From Bacteroides intestinalis (lineage in GTDB: Bacteria > Bacteroidota > Bacteroidia > Bacteroidales > Bacteroidaceae), in the NCBI RefSeq assembly GCF_902364365.1, contig NZ_CABJDN010000002.1:190815-254814 (forward strand): DNA of 64,000 nucleotides, in the 5' to 3' direction. Both the position numbers and the translations under genes were made by a program. Below, piece after piece: positions 53,779-63,482 of this stretch. A model generated the notes under the pieces. The model saw only the letters and a program-made list of their open reading frames with translations, was not told the origin of the DNA and searched no databases. How positions within the stretch are numbered: position 1 is the stretch's first letter; every line of letters begins with the position of its first letter.

Positions 53779-55299
53779 ATGAAACGTCTTATCACTTTCG
53801 TTATCCTCGCCGTCCTCCTCTCCACGGCAGGATTTGCTGCCAGACAGAAAGACTTGAGCGGCCCGATTGCCATAAAAGGCGAACTACAACAACAGTATGA
53901 GAATTTTCCTGCCGGCACTCCCGTAGTGATCCGCAAGGTAGTGAAAATGAAATCGGCAGAACAACCAGGCCCCGATGTTTTCTATGCAACCGAAATCAAC
54001 GGTATGCAATTCGCAGTACCTTCTTCTGCCCTGAAGACCATTAAACTCTCACCCCCCGAAACCAATCAGGAGTTTTGGCAGCAAACTTATCTGAAACAAC
54101 ATCTGTATGAGTATTTCAGCGAACGCGGATATAACTCTAAGTTGCGCAAGGAAGTGGACGAAGAATGTCGGGATTACCTGTATAAGTTGGAAGAGATCGG
54201 CTATGAGGATGATTTCATCACTTCATACGTACAGAATATCTTTGCGAAACTGACTGCCACCGGCATAGATCCTAACCGCAGCGAACGGTTGAATGTACGT
54301 GTCATCCAGTCGCCCGAACCGGATGCTTACATGCTGCCCAACGGCACAATGCTGATTAGTACCGGTCTGCTCTGCACACTTGATTCGGAGGATGAACTTG
54401 CCGCCATTATTGCCAATGAGATGTCTCATTTCGTACTGGACCATCAGATTAATAACATCTATCGTGCTGAACGCCGTGCCAAGCGGGCAGCTTTTTGGGG
54501 AACGGTTCTTGCCGTCACTGCCGAAGTAGCCCTGGAAGTGGCATACTGGGATGACGACGATACAGCTTTAGGTGTAGGCGCTGTTGCCAGCATCGGAAGC
54601 GTTGCCGCCCTGCTGAATGTAAATGTAGTGAATCGCCTGGGAATGAATTACAAGAATAACCAGGAATACGCAGCCGACCGGGTTGCACGTGAGTTATTGG
54701 AATTCAAGGGGATGAATCCCGATGGATTGGCGTCTGCACTTTCCAAAGTCATCGGGTACTATAATATACAGCAACGCGGTCATAAGCTGCTTCGCTACGG
54801 CAGCATCGACAACCTGAAAAAGCGAATAGACAAAGCCGGCCAGGCGGAAAACCAAATCAGCCATCCTTATCTCAAAGCGACATCAGATGTAGTGACTTTC
54901 AACGCAGCCATGAATATGGCAGACCAACGGTATGAAGAAGCCGGAAGATTAATACAGAAGAATATCAATAACAATCTGGCCACCGACCATGATTACGTTA
55001 TCTTAGCAAAATCACGGATGGCACTTTACAACACAGAAGAGGTAAACGAAGAATGTGCCGCCCTGCTTTGGAAAGCCAAAGAATTAGCAGGAGACAGTCC
55101 GAATCTTGACATATATAAACAGGAGATTCTATTGCTAATGCGCATGAATAAACAGGCTAAAGCCGCCGGCACATTGAAGGAATATCTGGGATTACTTTCC
55201 CGGTATCAGGAACAAGGGATGCAAGGAGAAGAGGAAGAATGGACAAGCAAAGAAATAGCCTGGGCCAATCAATTATTAGATAAGATCAACAGATTATAA
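53779..55299 (+). CDS. M48-like protein with TPR-type C-terminus, first zinc His replaced
   Basis: The 506-residue product has a signal peptide (ending AGFAA) and a central M48 peptidase-like domain. MLPNGTMLISTGLLCTLDSEDELAAIIA leads into NEMSHFVLDH at residues 213-222, and the third-ligand helix NNQEYAADRVARELLE is present. M48 enzymes carry HExxH; here the first His is Asn213, while Glu214 and His217 are kept. The protein may therefore not bind zinc normally and could be an inactive or altered peptidase. The C-terminal 150 residues look like helical repeats. It is convergent with gcvT across a repeat. Confidence 0.8.
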   Translation: MKRLITFVILAVLLSTAGFAARQKDLSGPIAIKGELQQQYENFPAGTPVVIRKVVKMKSAEQPGPDVFYATEINGMQFAVPSSALKTIKLSPPETNQEFWQQTYLKQHLYEYFSERGYNSKLRKEVDEECRDYLYKLEEIGYEDDFITSYVQNIFAKLTATGIDPNRSERLNVRVIQSPEPDAYMLPNGTMLISTGLLCTLDSEDELAAIIANEMSHFVLDHQINNIYRAERRAKRAAFWGTVLAVTAEVALEVAYWDDDDTALGVGAVASIGSVAALLNVNVVNRLGMNYKNNQEYAADRVARELLEFKGMNPDGLASALSKVIGYYNIQQRGHKLLRYGSIDNLKKRIDKAGQAENQISHPYLKATSDVVTFNAAMNMADQRYEEAGRLIQKNINNNLATDHDYVILAKSRMALYNTEEVNEECAALLWKAKELAGDSPNLDIYKQEILLLMRMNKQAKAAGTLKEYLGLLSRYQEQGMQGEEEEWTSKEIAWANQLLDKINRL

Positions 55300-55325
55300 A
55301 GGAAAGAATATTATAAAGTCTTTTT

Positions 55326-55403
55326 CACCACAGATTACACGGATTTACACAGATATTTATATTGATAATTATCATTTGCTTTTAATCTGTATAATCTGTG
55401 GTG
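55326..55403. repeat. Inverted CACCACAGATTA-type intergenic repeat, likely bidirectional terminator
   Basis: The left arm (55326-55345) and the right arm (55384-55403) pair over 20 bases with two mismatches; both contain CACCACAGATTA or its complement CTGTGGTG. It stands between convergent genes. Similar ACCACAGATTACAC repeats are found between genes in many Bacteroidetes genomes, where they are assumed to act in RNA termination or stability. Confidence 0.75.
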
Positions 55404-55417
55404 ATTTCCAACTCATC

Positions 55418-56503
55418 TTATTTACGGAATGGCGGACGAACCACTACTGCTTTCAGCTTACGTCCACGCATATCAATACAAATTTCCGTACCTACCTTAC
55501 TATACTCCGGTTTTACATAGCCCATACCGATACCAATCTTGCGAGTGGGCGACATAGTACCTGAAGTCACTACACCAATGGCCTCACCATCTGTATTGAA
55601 CAGTTCATATCCATGACGGGGAATTCCACGATCCACCATTTCAAAACCGACCAGCTTACGGACAGTACCTTCCGCTTTCTGCTTTTCAAGCATCGGGCGA
55701 TTGATAAAGTTCTTACCTTCAGCAAACTTGGTAATCCATCCCAAACCGGCTTCAATAGGTGATGTCGTATCATCCAGATCATTGCCATACAGGCAGAAGC
55801 CCATTTCCAGACGAAGCGTATCGCGTGCACCCAAGCCAATCGGTTTGATACCAAATTCTTCTCCTGCCTCAAACACGGCATTCCAAATCTTCATGGCAGC
55901 TTCGGGATAGAAGTAAAGCTCAAAACCTCCTGCACCGGTATAACCGGTATTGGAAATAATCACATCTTTCTCACCGGCAAACTCACCATGCGTAAAGGTG
56001 TAATACGACAGTTCCGACAAGTTTATGCTCGTCAGTTTCTGCAAAGCAAGAATGGCTTTCGGTCCCTGCACGGCAAGTTGAGCCATGTGGTCGGAAGCAT
56101 TTTCCAATTCAGCACCTTCGGTATTGTGCGAAACGCACCAGTTCCAGTCTTTTTCTATATTCGAAGCATTCACTACCAACAGGTATTTCTCCGGTTCATA
56201 ATGATAAACCAGCAAGTCATCTACAATACCGCCTTCTTCGTTGGGAAAACAGGTATATTGCACCTTGCCCGGAGTCAGGGCAGCTACATTATTGGAAGTC
56301 ACTTTCTGAAGAAAAGCCAATGCATTGGGGCCTTTCACCCAGAATTCTCCCATGTGGGAAACGTCGAATACACCCACAGCATTACAAACTGTGAGGTGTT
56401 CATCAATGATACCGGAATATTCTATCGGCATATTATATCCCGCAAACTCATGCATCTTAGCACCCAGCGAGATATGTTTTTCTGTAAACGGAGTGGTTTT
56501 CAT
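55418..56503 (-). CDS. gcvT: Glycine cleavage system T protein (aminomethyltransferase)
   Basis: The 361-residue product starts [28 protein letters not shown] and contains [52 protein letters not shown] and [17 protein letters not shown], all typical of GcvT. It transfers the aminomethyl carbon of glycine to tetrahydrofolate. It begins 16 bases after pepT on the same strand, so they may share a transcript. The other glycine cleavage genes are not in the window. Confidence 0.96.
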   Translation of the reverse strand: MKTTPFTEKHISLGAKMHEFAGYNMPIEYSGIIDEHLTVCNAVGVFDVSHMGEFWVKGPNALAFLQKVTSNNVAALTPGKVQYTCFPNEEGGIVDDLLVYHYEPEKYLLVVNASNIEKDWNWCVSHNTEGAELENASDHMAQLAVQGPKAILALQKLTSINLSELSYYTFTHGEFAGEKDVIISNTGYTGAGGFELYFYPEAAMKIWNAVFEAGEEFGIKPIGLGARDTLRLEMGFCLYGNDLDDTTSPIEAGLGWITKFAEGKNFINRPMLEKQKAEGTVRKLVGFEMVDRGIPRHGYELFNTDGEAIGVVTSGTMSPTRKIGIGMGYVKPEYSKVGTEICIDMRGRKLKAVVVRPPFRK

Positions 56504-56519
56504 GTCTTAAGGTATTAAA

Positions 56520-57743
56520 TTATTTTATAGCAACAAGTTCGGCAATCTTCACAATGACCTTCATCGCTTTCTCCATATTCTGGATAGGAACGAATTCATA
56601 TCGTCCATGGAAGTTCAGACCACCTGCAAAGATATTGGGGCAAGGCAAACCTTTGAAAGAAAGCTGTGCGCCATCCGTACCACCACGGATAGGTTTCACA
56701 TTCGGTTTCACACCTACAGCCTCCATTGCAGCAAAAGCCGTATCAATGATATGCATTACCGGTTCAATCTTCTCACGCATATTATAGTATTGGTCACGGA
56801 GTTCAAGTGTTGCCGTACCTTCACCATATTCGGCATTGATTTCACTGACAAAGCGTTCTATTTTCTTCTTGCGGCTCTCGAAACGTGCACGGTCATGATC
56901 ACGGATAATATAGGCCACTGTAGTCTGCTCTACATCACCGTTAAAACTGATGAGATGGTAGAAGCCTTCGTAACCTTCGGTATGTTCGGGTGTTTCATGA
57001 GCAGGCAGCATCGCACAGAAACGGTTGGCCACACGAATTGAATTAACCATCTTATTCTTGGCATAACCCGGATGCACATTGCGACCTTTGAAGGTGATTT
57101 TAGCAGATGCCGCATTGAAGTTTTCAAACTCCAACTCTCCTACTTCACCGCCATCCATTGTGTAAGCCCAGTCGCAACCGAACTTCTCTACATCGAATTT
57201 ATGTGCGCCCAATCCTATTTCCTCATCCGGATTGAAACCAATACGAATCTTGCCATGCTTGATTTCAGGATGCTCTTTTAGGTACACTATCGCAGAAACG
57301 ATTTCGGCAATACCTGCTTTATCATCTGCTCCCAACAATGTCTTGCCATTGGTAACGATCAGGTCTTCCCCTTTATGATCCAGCAGTTCGGGGAACTGAG
57401 ACGGAGAAAGAACTACATTCTCTTCTGCACAGAGCACGATGTCAGAACCGTCATAGTTTTGAACAATACGAGGAGACACATCTTTGCCACTCATATCGGG
57501 ACTGGTGTCCATGTGGGCGATAAAACCAATAGTAGGTACCGGCTTATCGATATTTGCCGGAAGTGTGGCAAACAAATAGCCATGCTCATCCAGCGTTATG
57601 TCTTCCAAACCTATAGACTCTAATTCTTCTTTCAGATATTTGGCAAATACCATTTGCCCCGGAGTACTTGGAGTCACCTCTGTCTCTTCACTGGACTGGG
57701 TGTCGAAGCTTACATACTTCAAAAAACGTTCTACTAAAGCCAT
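56520..57743 (-). CDS. pepT: Peptidase T (tripeptide aminopeptidase)
   Basis: The 407-residue product is an M20 metallopeptidase of the PepT type. It shows [13 protein letters not shown] (zinc His and Asp), [14 protein letters not shown] (bridging Asp), [10 protein letters not shown] (Glu pair) and [17 protein letters not shown], and the C-terminal [21 protein letters not shown]. It removes the N-terminal residue from tripeptides in the cytoplasm. A near-consensus -7 element (TACCTTTA on the minus strand, 57836-57829) lies upstream of the start. Confidence 0.96.
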   Translation of the reverse strand: MALVERFLKYVSFDTQSSEETEVTPSTPGQMVFAKYLKEELESIGLEDITLDEHGYLFATLPANIDKPVPTIGFIAHMDTSPDMSGKDVSPRIVQNYDGSDIVLCAEENVVLSPSQFPELLDHKGEDLIVTNGKTLLGADDKAGIAEIVSAIVYLKEHPEIKHGKIRIGFNPDEEIGLGAHKFDVEKFGCDWAYTMDGGEVGELEFENFNAASAKITFKGRNVHPGYAKNKMVNSIRVANRFCAMLPAHETPEHTEGYEGFYHLISFNGDVEQTTVAYIIRDHDRARFESRKKKIERFVSEINAEYGEGTATLELRDQYYNMREKIEPVMHIIDTAFAAMEAVGVKPNVKPIRGGTDGAQLSFKGLPCPNIFAGGLNFHGRYEFVPIQNMEKAMKVIVKIAELVAIK

Positions 57744-57837
57744 AATATTTACGATTTAATAATTTTCAATTTACGATTAAGAATATGAACTACCAATTGT
57801 CTATCAACAGTAGTCAATAGTTCTGCCGTAAAGGTAG

Positions 57838-57878
57838 AAAAAGGGGCGTGAACTGCCAAGCAATTCACGCCCCTTTTT
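57838..57878 (-). terminator. Terminator of the PurF-like gene
   Basis: AAAAAGGGGCGTGAA pairs perfectly over 15 bases with TTCACGCCCCTTTTT, and the hairpin is topped by TGC/GCA. It is 25 bases past the PurF-like stop on the minus strand and precedes pepT. Confidence 0.92.
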
Positions 57879-57903
57879 ACAAAATGTTAGTATTTAGAGT
57901 TAC

Positions 57904-59316
57904 TTAAAAGCAACTACTTCCATCAAAACAATGTGTACAAACCTTACATTTCGGCAATCCGATGGACTCGATGAGAGTTTCCAAGGTATTAAACTTCAAA
58001 GTTGTAAGTCCAAAGCGCTCAGCAATAATGCTGACCATCTTCTCATATTCCGGAGAACCGGTAGTGGCATATTTCTCCAGATTCTTGTCTGCATCTCCCT
58101 CCAGTTCTTCTATAACGCGACGTGTAATCAGTTCCAACGGGCTCTTGGATGCCGTGAAACCTACAAACGGACAAGCATAAATCAACGGCGGACAAGCAAT
58201 GCGGATATGTACTTCTTTGGCACCATATTCATACAGTACCTTCACATTATCCCGAAGTTGCGTTCCCCTTACTATGGAGTCGTCACAGAACAATAAGCGC
58301 TTACCTTCCAGCATGGCACGGTTCGGTATGAGTTTCATCTTCGCCACCAATGAGCGCATCTCCTGCTTACTGGGAGTGAAACTGCGCGGCCATGTCGGTG
58401 TATATTTAGAAATGGCACGGTGATAAGGAACTCCTTTTCCTTCGGCATACCCCAGAGCCATACCTACACCGGAATCAGGTATACCGCAAGCACAATCGAC
58501 TTCAGAATCATCGTTCTGCCCCATCTTCAAGCCACTGGTAAAACGCACTTCCTCTACATTGCGACCTTCATAGCAGGAAGTGGGAAAACCGTAATATACC
58601 CACAGGAAAGAACAAATCTGCATCTTTTCCTCCGGCTTCCGCAATTGTTCCACTCCATCGGCAGTCATACGAACGATCTCTCCCGGACCGAGATAGCGGT
58701 CTATTTCATAATCCAGATTCGGGAAACTGCTTGACTCACTGGTTGCAGCGTATGCCCCTTCTTTCCAGCCAATTACAATCGGAGTGCGTCCCCACTTGTC
58801 ACGAGCCGCAATGATACTGCCATCTTCTGATAACAGCAGCATAGAGCAAGAGCCTTTGACACGGCGGTAAACATTTTCTATACCTTCTACAAAAGTTTTT
58901 CCTTGTATGATGAGTAGTGAGATAAGCTCGGTTTGATTGGTATTGCCTGAACTCAGTTCGGCGAAGTGCATATTTTTGGAAAGTAGCTCTGCTTCTATTT
59001 CTTCCAGATTCACAATTTTGGCTACTGTTACAATGGCAAAGCGTCCGAGATGGGAGTTAATGATGATGGGCTGCGGGTCTGTGTCGCTGATGATTCCTAT
59101 TCCGACATTTCCTTTAAACTTATCCAGTTCGTCTTCAAACTTGGTTCGGAAATAAGTGCTCTCCAGGTTATGAATGGATCGGGCAAACATGCCCTCTTCT
59201 GCATCATACGTGGCAAGCCCGCCCCGCTTTGTTCCTAAATGTGAATTATAATCTGTACCGTAAAATAAATCCGTCACACAGCTCGCTTTGGAGACTGTCC
59301 CGAAAAATCCTCCCAT
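57904..59316 (-). CDS. PurF-like amidophosphoribosyltransferase homologue without the Cys2 nucleophile
   Basis: The 470-residue product has an N-terminal class II glutamine amidotransferase-like domain (to about 230) and a C-terminal phosphoribosyltransferase domain with LLFCDDSIVRGTQLRDNV, the PRPP-binding motif. PurF normally starts with Met-Cys-Gly, with the Cys as nucleophile after Met removal. This protein starts MGGFFGT: Gly replaces Cys2. CACGIPDSGVGMALGYAEG and YACPFVGFTASKSPLELI are otherwise PurF-like, and it ends with a Cys-rich KCKVCTHCFDGSSCF. It may use ammonia, have a new role or be a regulatory paralogue. A true purF is expected elsewhere in the genome. Confidence 0.85.
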   Translation of the reverse strand: MGGFFGTVSKASCVTDLFYGTDYNSHLGTKRGGLATYDAEEGMFARSIHNLESTYFRTKFEDELDKFKGNVGIGIISDTDPQPIIINSHLGRFAIVTVAKIVNLEEIEAELLSKNMHFAELSSGNTNQTELISLLIIQGKTFVEGIENVYRRVKGSCSMLLLSEDGSIIAARDKWGRTPIVIGWKEGAYAATSESSSFPNLDYEIDRYLGPGEIVRMTADGVEQLRKPEEKMQICSFLWVYYGFPTSCYEGRNVEEVRFTSGLKMGQNDDSEVDCACGIPDSGVGMALGYAEGKGVPYHRAISKYTPTWPRSFTPSKQEMRSLVAKMKLIPNRAMLEGKRLLFCDDSIVRGTQLRDNVKVLYEYGAKEVHIRIACPPLIYACPFVGFTASKSPLELITRRVIEELEGDADKNLEKYATTGSPEYEKMVSIIAERFGLTTLKFNTLETLIESIGLPKCKVCTHCFDGSSCF

Positions 59317-59356
59317 AAATCCTATTATTTATTATTGATTTTAGTATTGACGGGCA

Positions 59357-59364
59357 CAAAGGTA
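59357..59364 (-). promoter_or_regulatory. Probable -7 element for the PurF-like gene
   Basis: The minus strand reads TACCTTTG, matching TAnnTTTG, about 40 bases before the ATG at 59316. Confidence 0.5.
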
Positions 59365-59485
59365 CAAAGAAGTTTCTTCTCCACATTACTTTCCTACGAG
59401 ACAATTTCTAAAAAAACTTATTTTTATGCAGGTTTCCGAACAGCAGTTTGAACGTTTTGTTTAATTCGCAGATAAAAGAAATTAT

Positions 59486-60883
59486 ATGGTTCAGGATGGA
59501 AAATCACAGGAAATAGACGAAACGGACGGGCTGCCATTTCCGCAACGAATATGGGCGGTAGTGGCCATTGGATTCGCTCTCTGCATGTCAGTGCTTGATA
59601 TCAACATCAGTACTGTAATCCTCCCTACCCTCGCACATGATTTTGGAACTTCGGACTCTGTGATTACCTGGATTGTCAATGGTTATCAATTGGCTATTGT
59701 AGTGTCATTACTTTCTTTTTCTGCATTAGGCGAAATCTTCGGATATCGTAAGGTATTTCTCTCCGGAATTGCTTTATTTTGTGTGACATCACTTATATGT
59801 GCCTTATCCGATTCCTTCTGGACTCTGACAACTGCCCGTATTTTCCAGGGATTCAGTGCATCAGCCATCACCAGTGTAAATACAGCCCAACTTCGTCTTA
59901 TCTATCCGAAAAAACAGATAGGACGTGGAATGGGGATTAATGCAATGGTAATTGCCATATCGGCGGCAGCAGGTCCTTCTGTTGCCAGTGGTATTTTGTC
60001 AATAGCTTCCTGGCACTGGTTATTTGCGATAAATTTGCCCTTGGGGATCATTGCCCTGATATTGGGAATCAAGTATCTGCCTGAGCAGAAAGAACTGTCC
60101 AAACGTAAGTTTGACGTTATCAGTGCGGTGGCCAATGCTATTACCTTCGGATTATTGATTTATACATTGGATGGTTTTGCACATCATGAACGCTATGATT
60201 ATCTGATACTTCAATTAGTGATATTAATTGTTGTAGGTACTTACTATGTACGTCGCCAATTAGGTCAGGAATCTCCCCTACTTCCTTTGGATTTGCTAAA
60301 GATTCCCATCTTCAGGCTTTCGATACTGACATCCATCTGTTCATTCACCGCGCAAATGCTGGCTATGATTTCATTGCCTTTCTTTCTACAGAATACGTTG
60401 GGGCATAGCGAGGTGATGACCGGGTTATTATTAACTCCCTGGCCTCTTGCAACTTTATTTGCCGCACCGGTTGCCGGTTATCTGGTGGAGCGTATTCATC
60501 CGGGAATATTGGGAAGTATCGGTATGGGGATATTTTGTATCGGGCTTTACTCGCTCTCCATGCTGGATGCAGAGTCATCCATTCTTAGTATCTGCCTTCG
60601 GTTAGTCCTTTGCGGCATTGGTTTCGGACTTTTCCAGACACCGAATAATAGTACTATAATCGCATCTGCCCCGACCAAACGTTCAGGAGGAGCCAGCGGA
60701 ATGATGGGAATGGCACGACTTATGGGACAGACTCTCGGAACTACGCTTGTAGCACTCCTATTCAGTTGGGTGGTAGGAAGCAAAAGTACGGAAGTATGCT
60801 TGATAACAGGGAGTGTATTTGCGCTAATTGCGGCGGTGGTGAGTAGTTTGAGGTTGTCACAAGCGTCAGTGTTGAAAGAATAA
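59486..60883 (+). CDS. MFS transporter of the 14-helix drug/H+ antiporter (DHA2) type
   Basis: The 465-residue product has the motif D1-like DINISTVILPTLAHDF in helix 1, GYQLAIVVSLLSFSALGEIFGYRKVF (motif A) and GPSVASGILSIASWHWLFAINLPLG (motif C), all typical of the EmrB/QacA-like DHA2 family. It would export drugs or metabolites by proton antiport. Length and hydrophobic pattern suit 14 helices or slightly fewer. No membrane-fusion partner is nearby, so it is likely a single-component pump. Confidence 0.92.
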   Translation: MVQDGKSQEIDETDGLPFPQRIWAVVAIGFALCMSVLDINISTVILPTLAHDFGTSDSVITWIVNGYQLAIVVSLLSFSALGEIFGYRKVFLSGIALFCVTSLICALSDSFWTLTTARIFQGFSASAITSVNTAQLRLIYPKKQIGRGMGINAMVIAISAAAGPSVASGILSIASWHWLFAINLPLGIIALILGIKYLPEQKELSKRKFDVISAVANAITFGLLIYTLDGFAHHERYDYLILQLVILIVVGTYYVRRQLGQESPLLPLDLLKIPIFRLSILTSICSFTAQMLAMISLPFFLQNTLGHSEVMTGLLLTPWPLATLFAAPVAGYLVERIHPGILGSIGMGIFCIGLYSLSMLDAESSILSICLRLVLCGIGFGLFQTPNNSTIIASAPTKRSGGASGMMGMARLMGQTLGTTLVALLFSWVVGSKSTEVCLITGSVFALIAAVVSSLRLSQASVLKE

Positions 60884-60884
60884 A

Positions 60885-60913
60885 AAAAGGCCGAAACTGA
60901 GCTTCGACCTTTT
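60885..60913. terminator. Shared terminator between the MFS gene and the polysaccharide cluster
   Basis: AAAAGG-C-CGAA pairs with TTCG-A-CCTTTT around a 7-base loop with one mismatch. A and T tracts flank it, so it may serve both convergent units. Confidence 0.7.
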
Positions 60914-60992
60914 CTATATCTTATTTTAAACTACTTTTTCCAAACATAATATGGAATAAACAACCATCTCATAACCTTTATTACTGATTTGA

Positions 60993-61583
60993 TCAATGTA
61001 CAATACTCCATATAGTCAGAAATATAATCTTGAAATATTCCTTCACCGAACGATGCTCTATATATTTCATATTGTAGCATATTTTATCCGGTAGTATTTG
61101 TTCTACATATACCTTGTCCGCATCCTCAGCCTGTCCTAAAATCGTATTTTCATCTACATATTCTATAGATGCATAATCCGTAATTCCCGGGCGAACAGAC
61201 AACACTCTCCGCTGTTCTTCAGTGTAGTGTTCCACATATTTACGAACCTCCGGACGCGGGCCTACCAGGCTCATATCACCTTTCAGTACATTGAATAACT
61301 GAGGTAGTTCATCTAATTTATATTTGCGGATAAAATACCCGATACGGGTAATCCGGGGATCTCGTCCGCCTACAGTTATCAGACCTTGCTTATCAGCTCC
61401 TATACGCATTGAGCGGAACTTATAGACATAAAAATCCGCCCCTCCACGTCCCACACGTAACTGTTTATAGAAACCACCACCTTTACTTTCCAGACGGATA
61501 GCAATATACAGGAAAAGGAAAACAGGAGATAAGAATAGAATGCCCAGAAAGGAAAATAAAATATCAAAAAAACGAATCATCAC
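60993..61583 (-). CDS. Initiating sugar-phosphate transferase (bacterial sugar transferase family)
   Basis: The 196-residue product has one N-terminal membrane helix (FFDILFSFLGILFLSPVFLFLY) and the conserved bacterial sugar transferase domain with YKFRSMR, KYKLDELPQLFNVLKGDMSLVGPRPEVRKYV and SVRPGITDYASIEY. It moves a sugar phosphate to undecaprenyl phosphate, which starts assembly of a surface polysaccharide or O-antigen unit. It is the short form without the N-terminal CoA-binding or five-helix part. Its start overlaps the stop of the aminotransferase gene by 4 bases, so the two are coupled. It is the last gene of the cluster. Confidence 0.94.
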   Translation of the reverse strand: MMIRFFDILFSFLGILFLSPVFLFLYIAIRLESKGGGFYKQLRVGRGGADFYVYKFRSMRIGADKQGLITVGGRDPRITRIGYFIRKYKLDELPQLFNVLKGDMSLVGPRPEVRKYVEHYTEEQRRVLSVRPGITDYASIEYVDENTILGQAEDADKVYVEQILPDKICYNMKYIEHRSVKEYFKIIFLTIWSIVH

Positions 61584-62800
61584 CTATCAACAGTCACTTT
61601 AAGGTATGCATCTTTTACAGCTTTGATTATAAAGTCCAGCTTTTCTTCATCCAACTGTGGATAAATGGGCAAGGAGATTTCACCTTTAAAATTCTCATAA
61701 GCTTGTGGATAGTTCTTTATATCATATCCCAATGAGCTGAAGAAGGAAAGCATCGGCATCGGGATAAAATGAACGTTCACGGCAACCTCGCTTTTCGCGA
61801 TTTCATCAATCATACGATCACGCTGTTCCTCTGTGAAATCTTTGATACGCAATGCATAGATATGATATGAGCTTTCTTTTTCTCCATCTTCAGAAGGAGG
61901 CAAAATAGCCCAATCACAATCAGCAAATGCTTTAGAATAGGTATTGAATACTCTTTTACGTTCTTTCAGTAGTTCAGGATATTCCCGTATCTGAGCCAAA
62001 CCGATAGCAGCATTTACGTCAGCCATATTTATTTTCATTCCCAGACCGACTATGTCATAACGCCAACCGCCGGCTTTGGATTTGGAAAAAGCATCTTTAG
62101 TTTGACAATTCAAACTCATCATACGCAATTCTTTGTAGAGTTCCGCATTATCAAACGGTTCGGGCAAATTCAGGCAGATGGCTCCTCCTTCGGCCGTCGT
62201 CACATTCTTTACGGCGTGAAGAGAGAAGATAGCAATATCCGTTTCGCACCCTGTACGCTGATTCTTGCTGTAATAAGCTCCCAAAGAATGGGCCGCATCA
62301 TTCATAACAAGGATACGTCCCAATTTTTCCTGTACCAATGACGTCGCCTGAAACAGATTGCGTATTTCCGGTTCATTAACGAGTCTCATGATACGGTCGT
62401 AATCACAAGGGAAGCCCGCAATATCTACCGGAATAATAGCCTTGGTCCTTGGCGTAATTGCTTTTCGAATAGCATCCACAGAGATATTGAAATCCTCTCC
62501 GGAATCTACCATAACAGGCTTTGCACCTGCATGAAGGACTGCTAATGCCGTAGCACTATATGTATACGCCGGCACAATTACTTCATCTTCAGCTGTTACT
62601 CCCAACCAGCGAAGCATCATAATGGCTCCCGAAGTCCATGAGTTTACACAAAGCACTTCTTTTGCATTAGAGAATACTTTTATTTCTTCTTCCAATGCTT
62701 TTACTTTAGGACCGGAAGTTATCCAGCCGGAACGTAACGAATCAACGACTTCGTTGATAACCGCCTCGTCAATATAAGGGGGCGAAAATGGAATTTTCAT
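61580..62800 (-). CDS. DegT/DnrJ/EryC1-family sugar aminotransferase
   Basis: The 406-residue product has the PLP-enzyme fold type I of sugar aminotransferases. The pyridoxal lysine lies in FSLHAVKNVTTAEGGAI, and the N-terminus has SGWITSGPKVKALEEEI and the conserved VNSWTSGAIMMLRWLG. It transfers an amino group to a keto-sugar nucleotide to give an amino sugar for the surface polysaccharide. It is followed by the sugar transferase with a 4-base overlap. The exact sugar is not determined. Confidence 0.94.
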   Translation of the reverse strand: MKIPFSPPYIDEAVINEVVDSLRSGWITSGPKVKALEEEIKVFSNAKEVLCVNSWTSGAIMMLRWLGVTAEDEVIVPAYTYSATALAVLHAGAKPVMVDSGEDFNISVDAIRKAITPRTKAIIPVDIAGFPCDYDRIMRLVNEPEIRNLFQATSLVQEKLGRILVMNDAAHSLGAYYSKNQRTGCETDIAIFSLHAVKNVTTAEGGAICLNLPEPFDNAELYKELRMMSLNCQTKDAFSKSKAGGWRYDIVGLGMKINMADVNAAIGLAQIREYPELLKERKRVFNTYSKAFADCDWAILPPSEDGEKESSYHIYALRIKDFTEEQRDRMIDEIAKSEVAVNVHFIPMPMLSFFSSLGYDIKNYPQAYENFKGEISLPIYPQLDEEKLDFIIKAVKDAYLKVTVDR

Positions 62801-62873
62801 GAATAATCTATAATTAAAATGTTAGTATTCCGTTTTGAATAATTAATCATTATCTAAATGCAACGACCAATAA

Positions 62874-63482
62874 CTAATCATATTTTTTTATAAAGCGATA
62901 CATTCTACGTTTTGGATAAGCAATAAATTCATAAAGCACATTAAAATTCATTGATTTGTAAAAAGCTATAGTTGACTCATTACCATAATAATCGGTAGTC
63001 AATGATAGCTGATTAATATTATCAGCCTTTAACATCTCTTCAATTGTTAATAAAAGCCTTTTGCCTAGGCCTCTTCCTTGCCCTTCTCTCTTTACTGCAA
63101 TGGAATATAATTCCGCATATTCTCCTTTATCAAGCACACGACTATTGGTCTTCGTTAGATTTCTAACCAATCTGATTAGTGCCTTAGGATTGGATAAAGA
63201 CAACTCTAAAGAAAGTCTAATAAAACGACCAATATTATTTTTTATCAAAGATGCATTAAAGCCTTTACACCGTTTAGTAGCTGCTGCGAAACCTATTATC
63301 TTCCCATCTTCTTCTACACAAACAACAAGTCCTTCATTACTTTCAATAAAGCACGAATAATAAAAAGACAAAAAGTTAGAACCAAGATTAGTTAAAAAAA
63401 AATCAGTAAAAGCATCACAATGAATAGTAACGATTGTGTTTACATCATTAATTAAGGCCTTTCGTACATTCAACATACTCAC
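62874..63482 (-). CDS. GNAT-family N-acetyltransferase of the polysaccharide cluster
   Basis: The 202-residue product has the GNAT acetyl-CoA motif (VKREGQGRGLGKRLLLTIEEML, the R/Q-x-x-G-x-G/A pattern) and the later TDYYGNESTIAFYKSMNF motif. It may acetylate the amino sugar produced by the neighbouring aminotransferase. Its start overlaps the end of the glycosyltransferase gene by 4 bases; the gap to the aminotransferase gene is about 73 bases. The acceptor is an inference. Confidence 0.88.
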   Translation of the reverse strand: MSMLNVRKALINDVNTIVTIHCDAFTDFFLTNLGSNFLSFYYSCFIESNEGLVVCVEEDGKIIGFAAATKRCKGFNASLIKNNIGRFIRLSLELSLSNPKALIRLVRNLTKTNSRVLDKGEYAELYSIAVKREGQGRGLGKRLLLTIEEMLKADNINQLSLTTDYYGNESTIAFYKSMNFNVLYEFIAYPKRRMYRFIKKYD

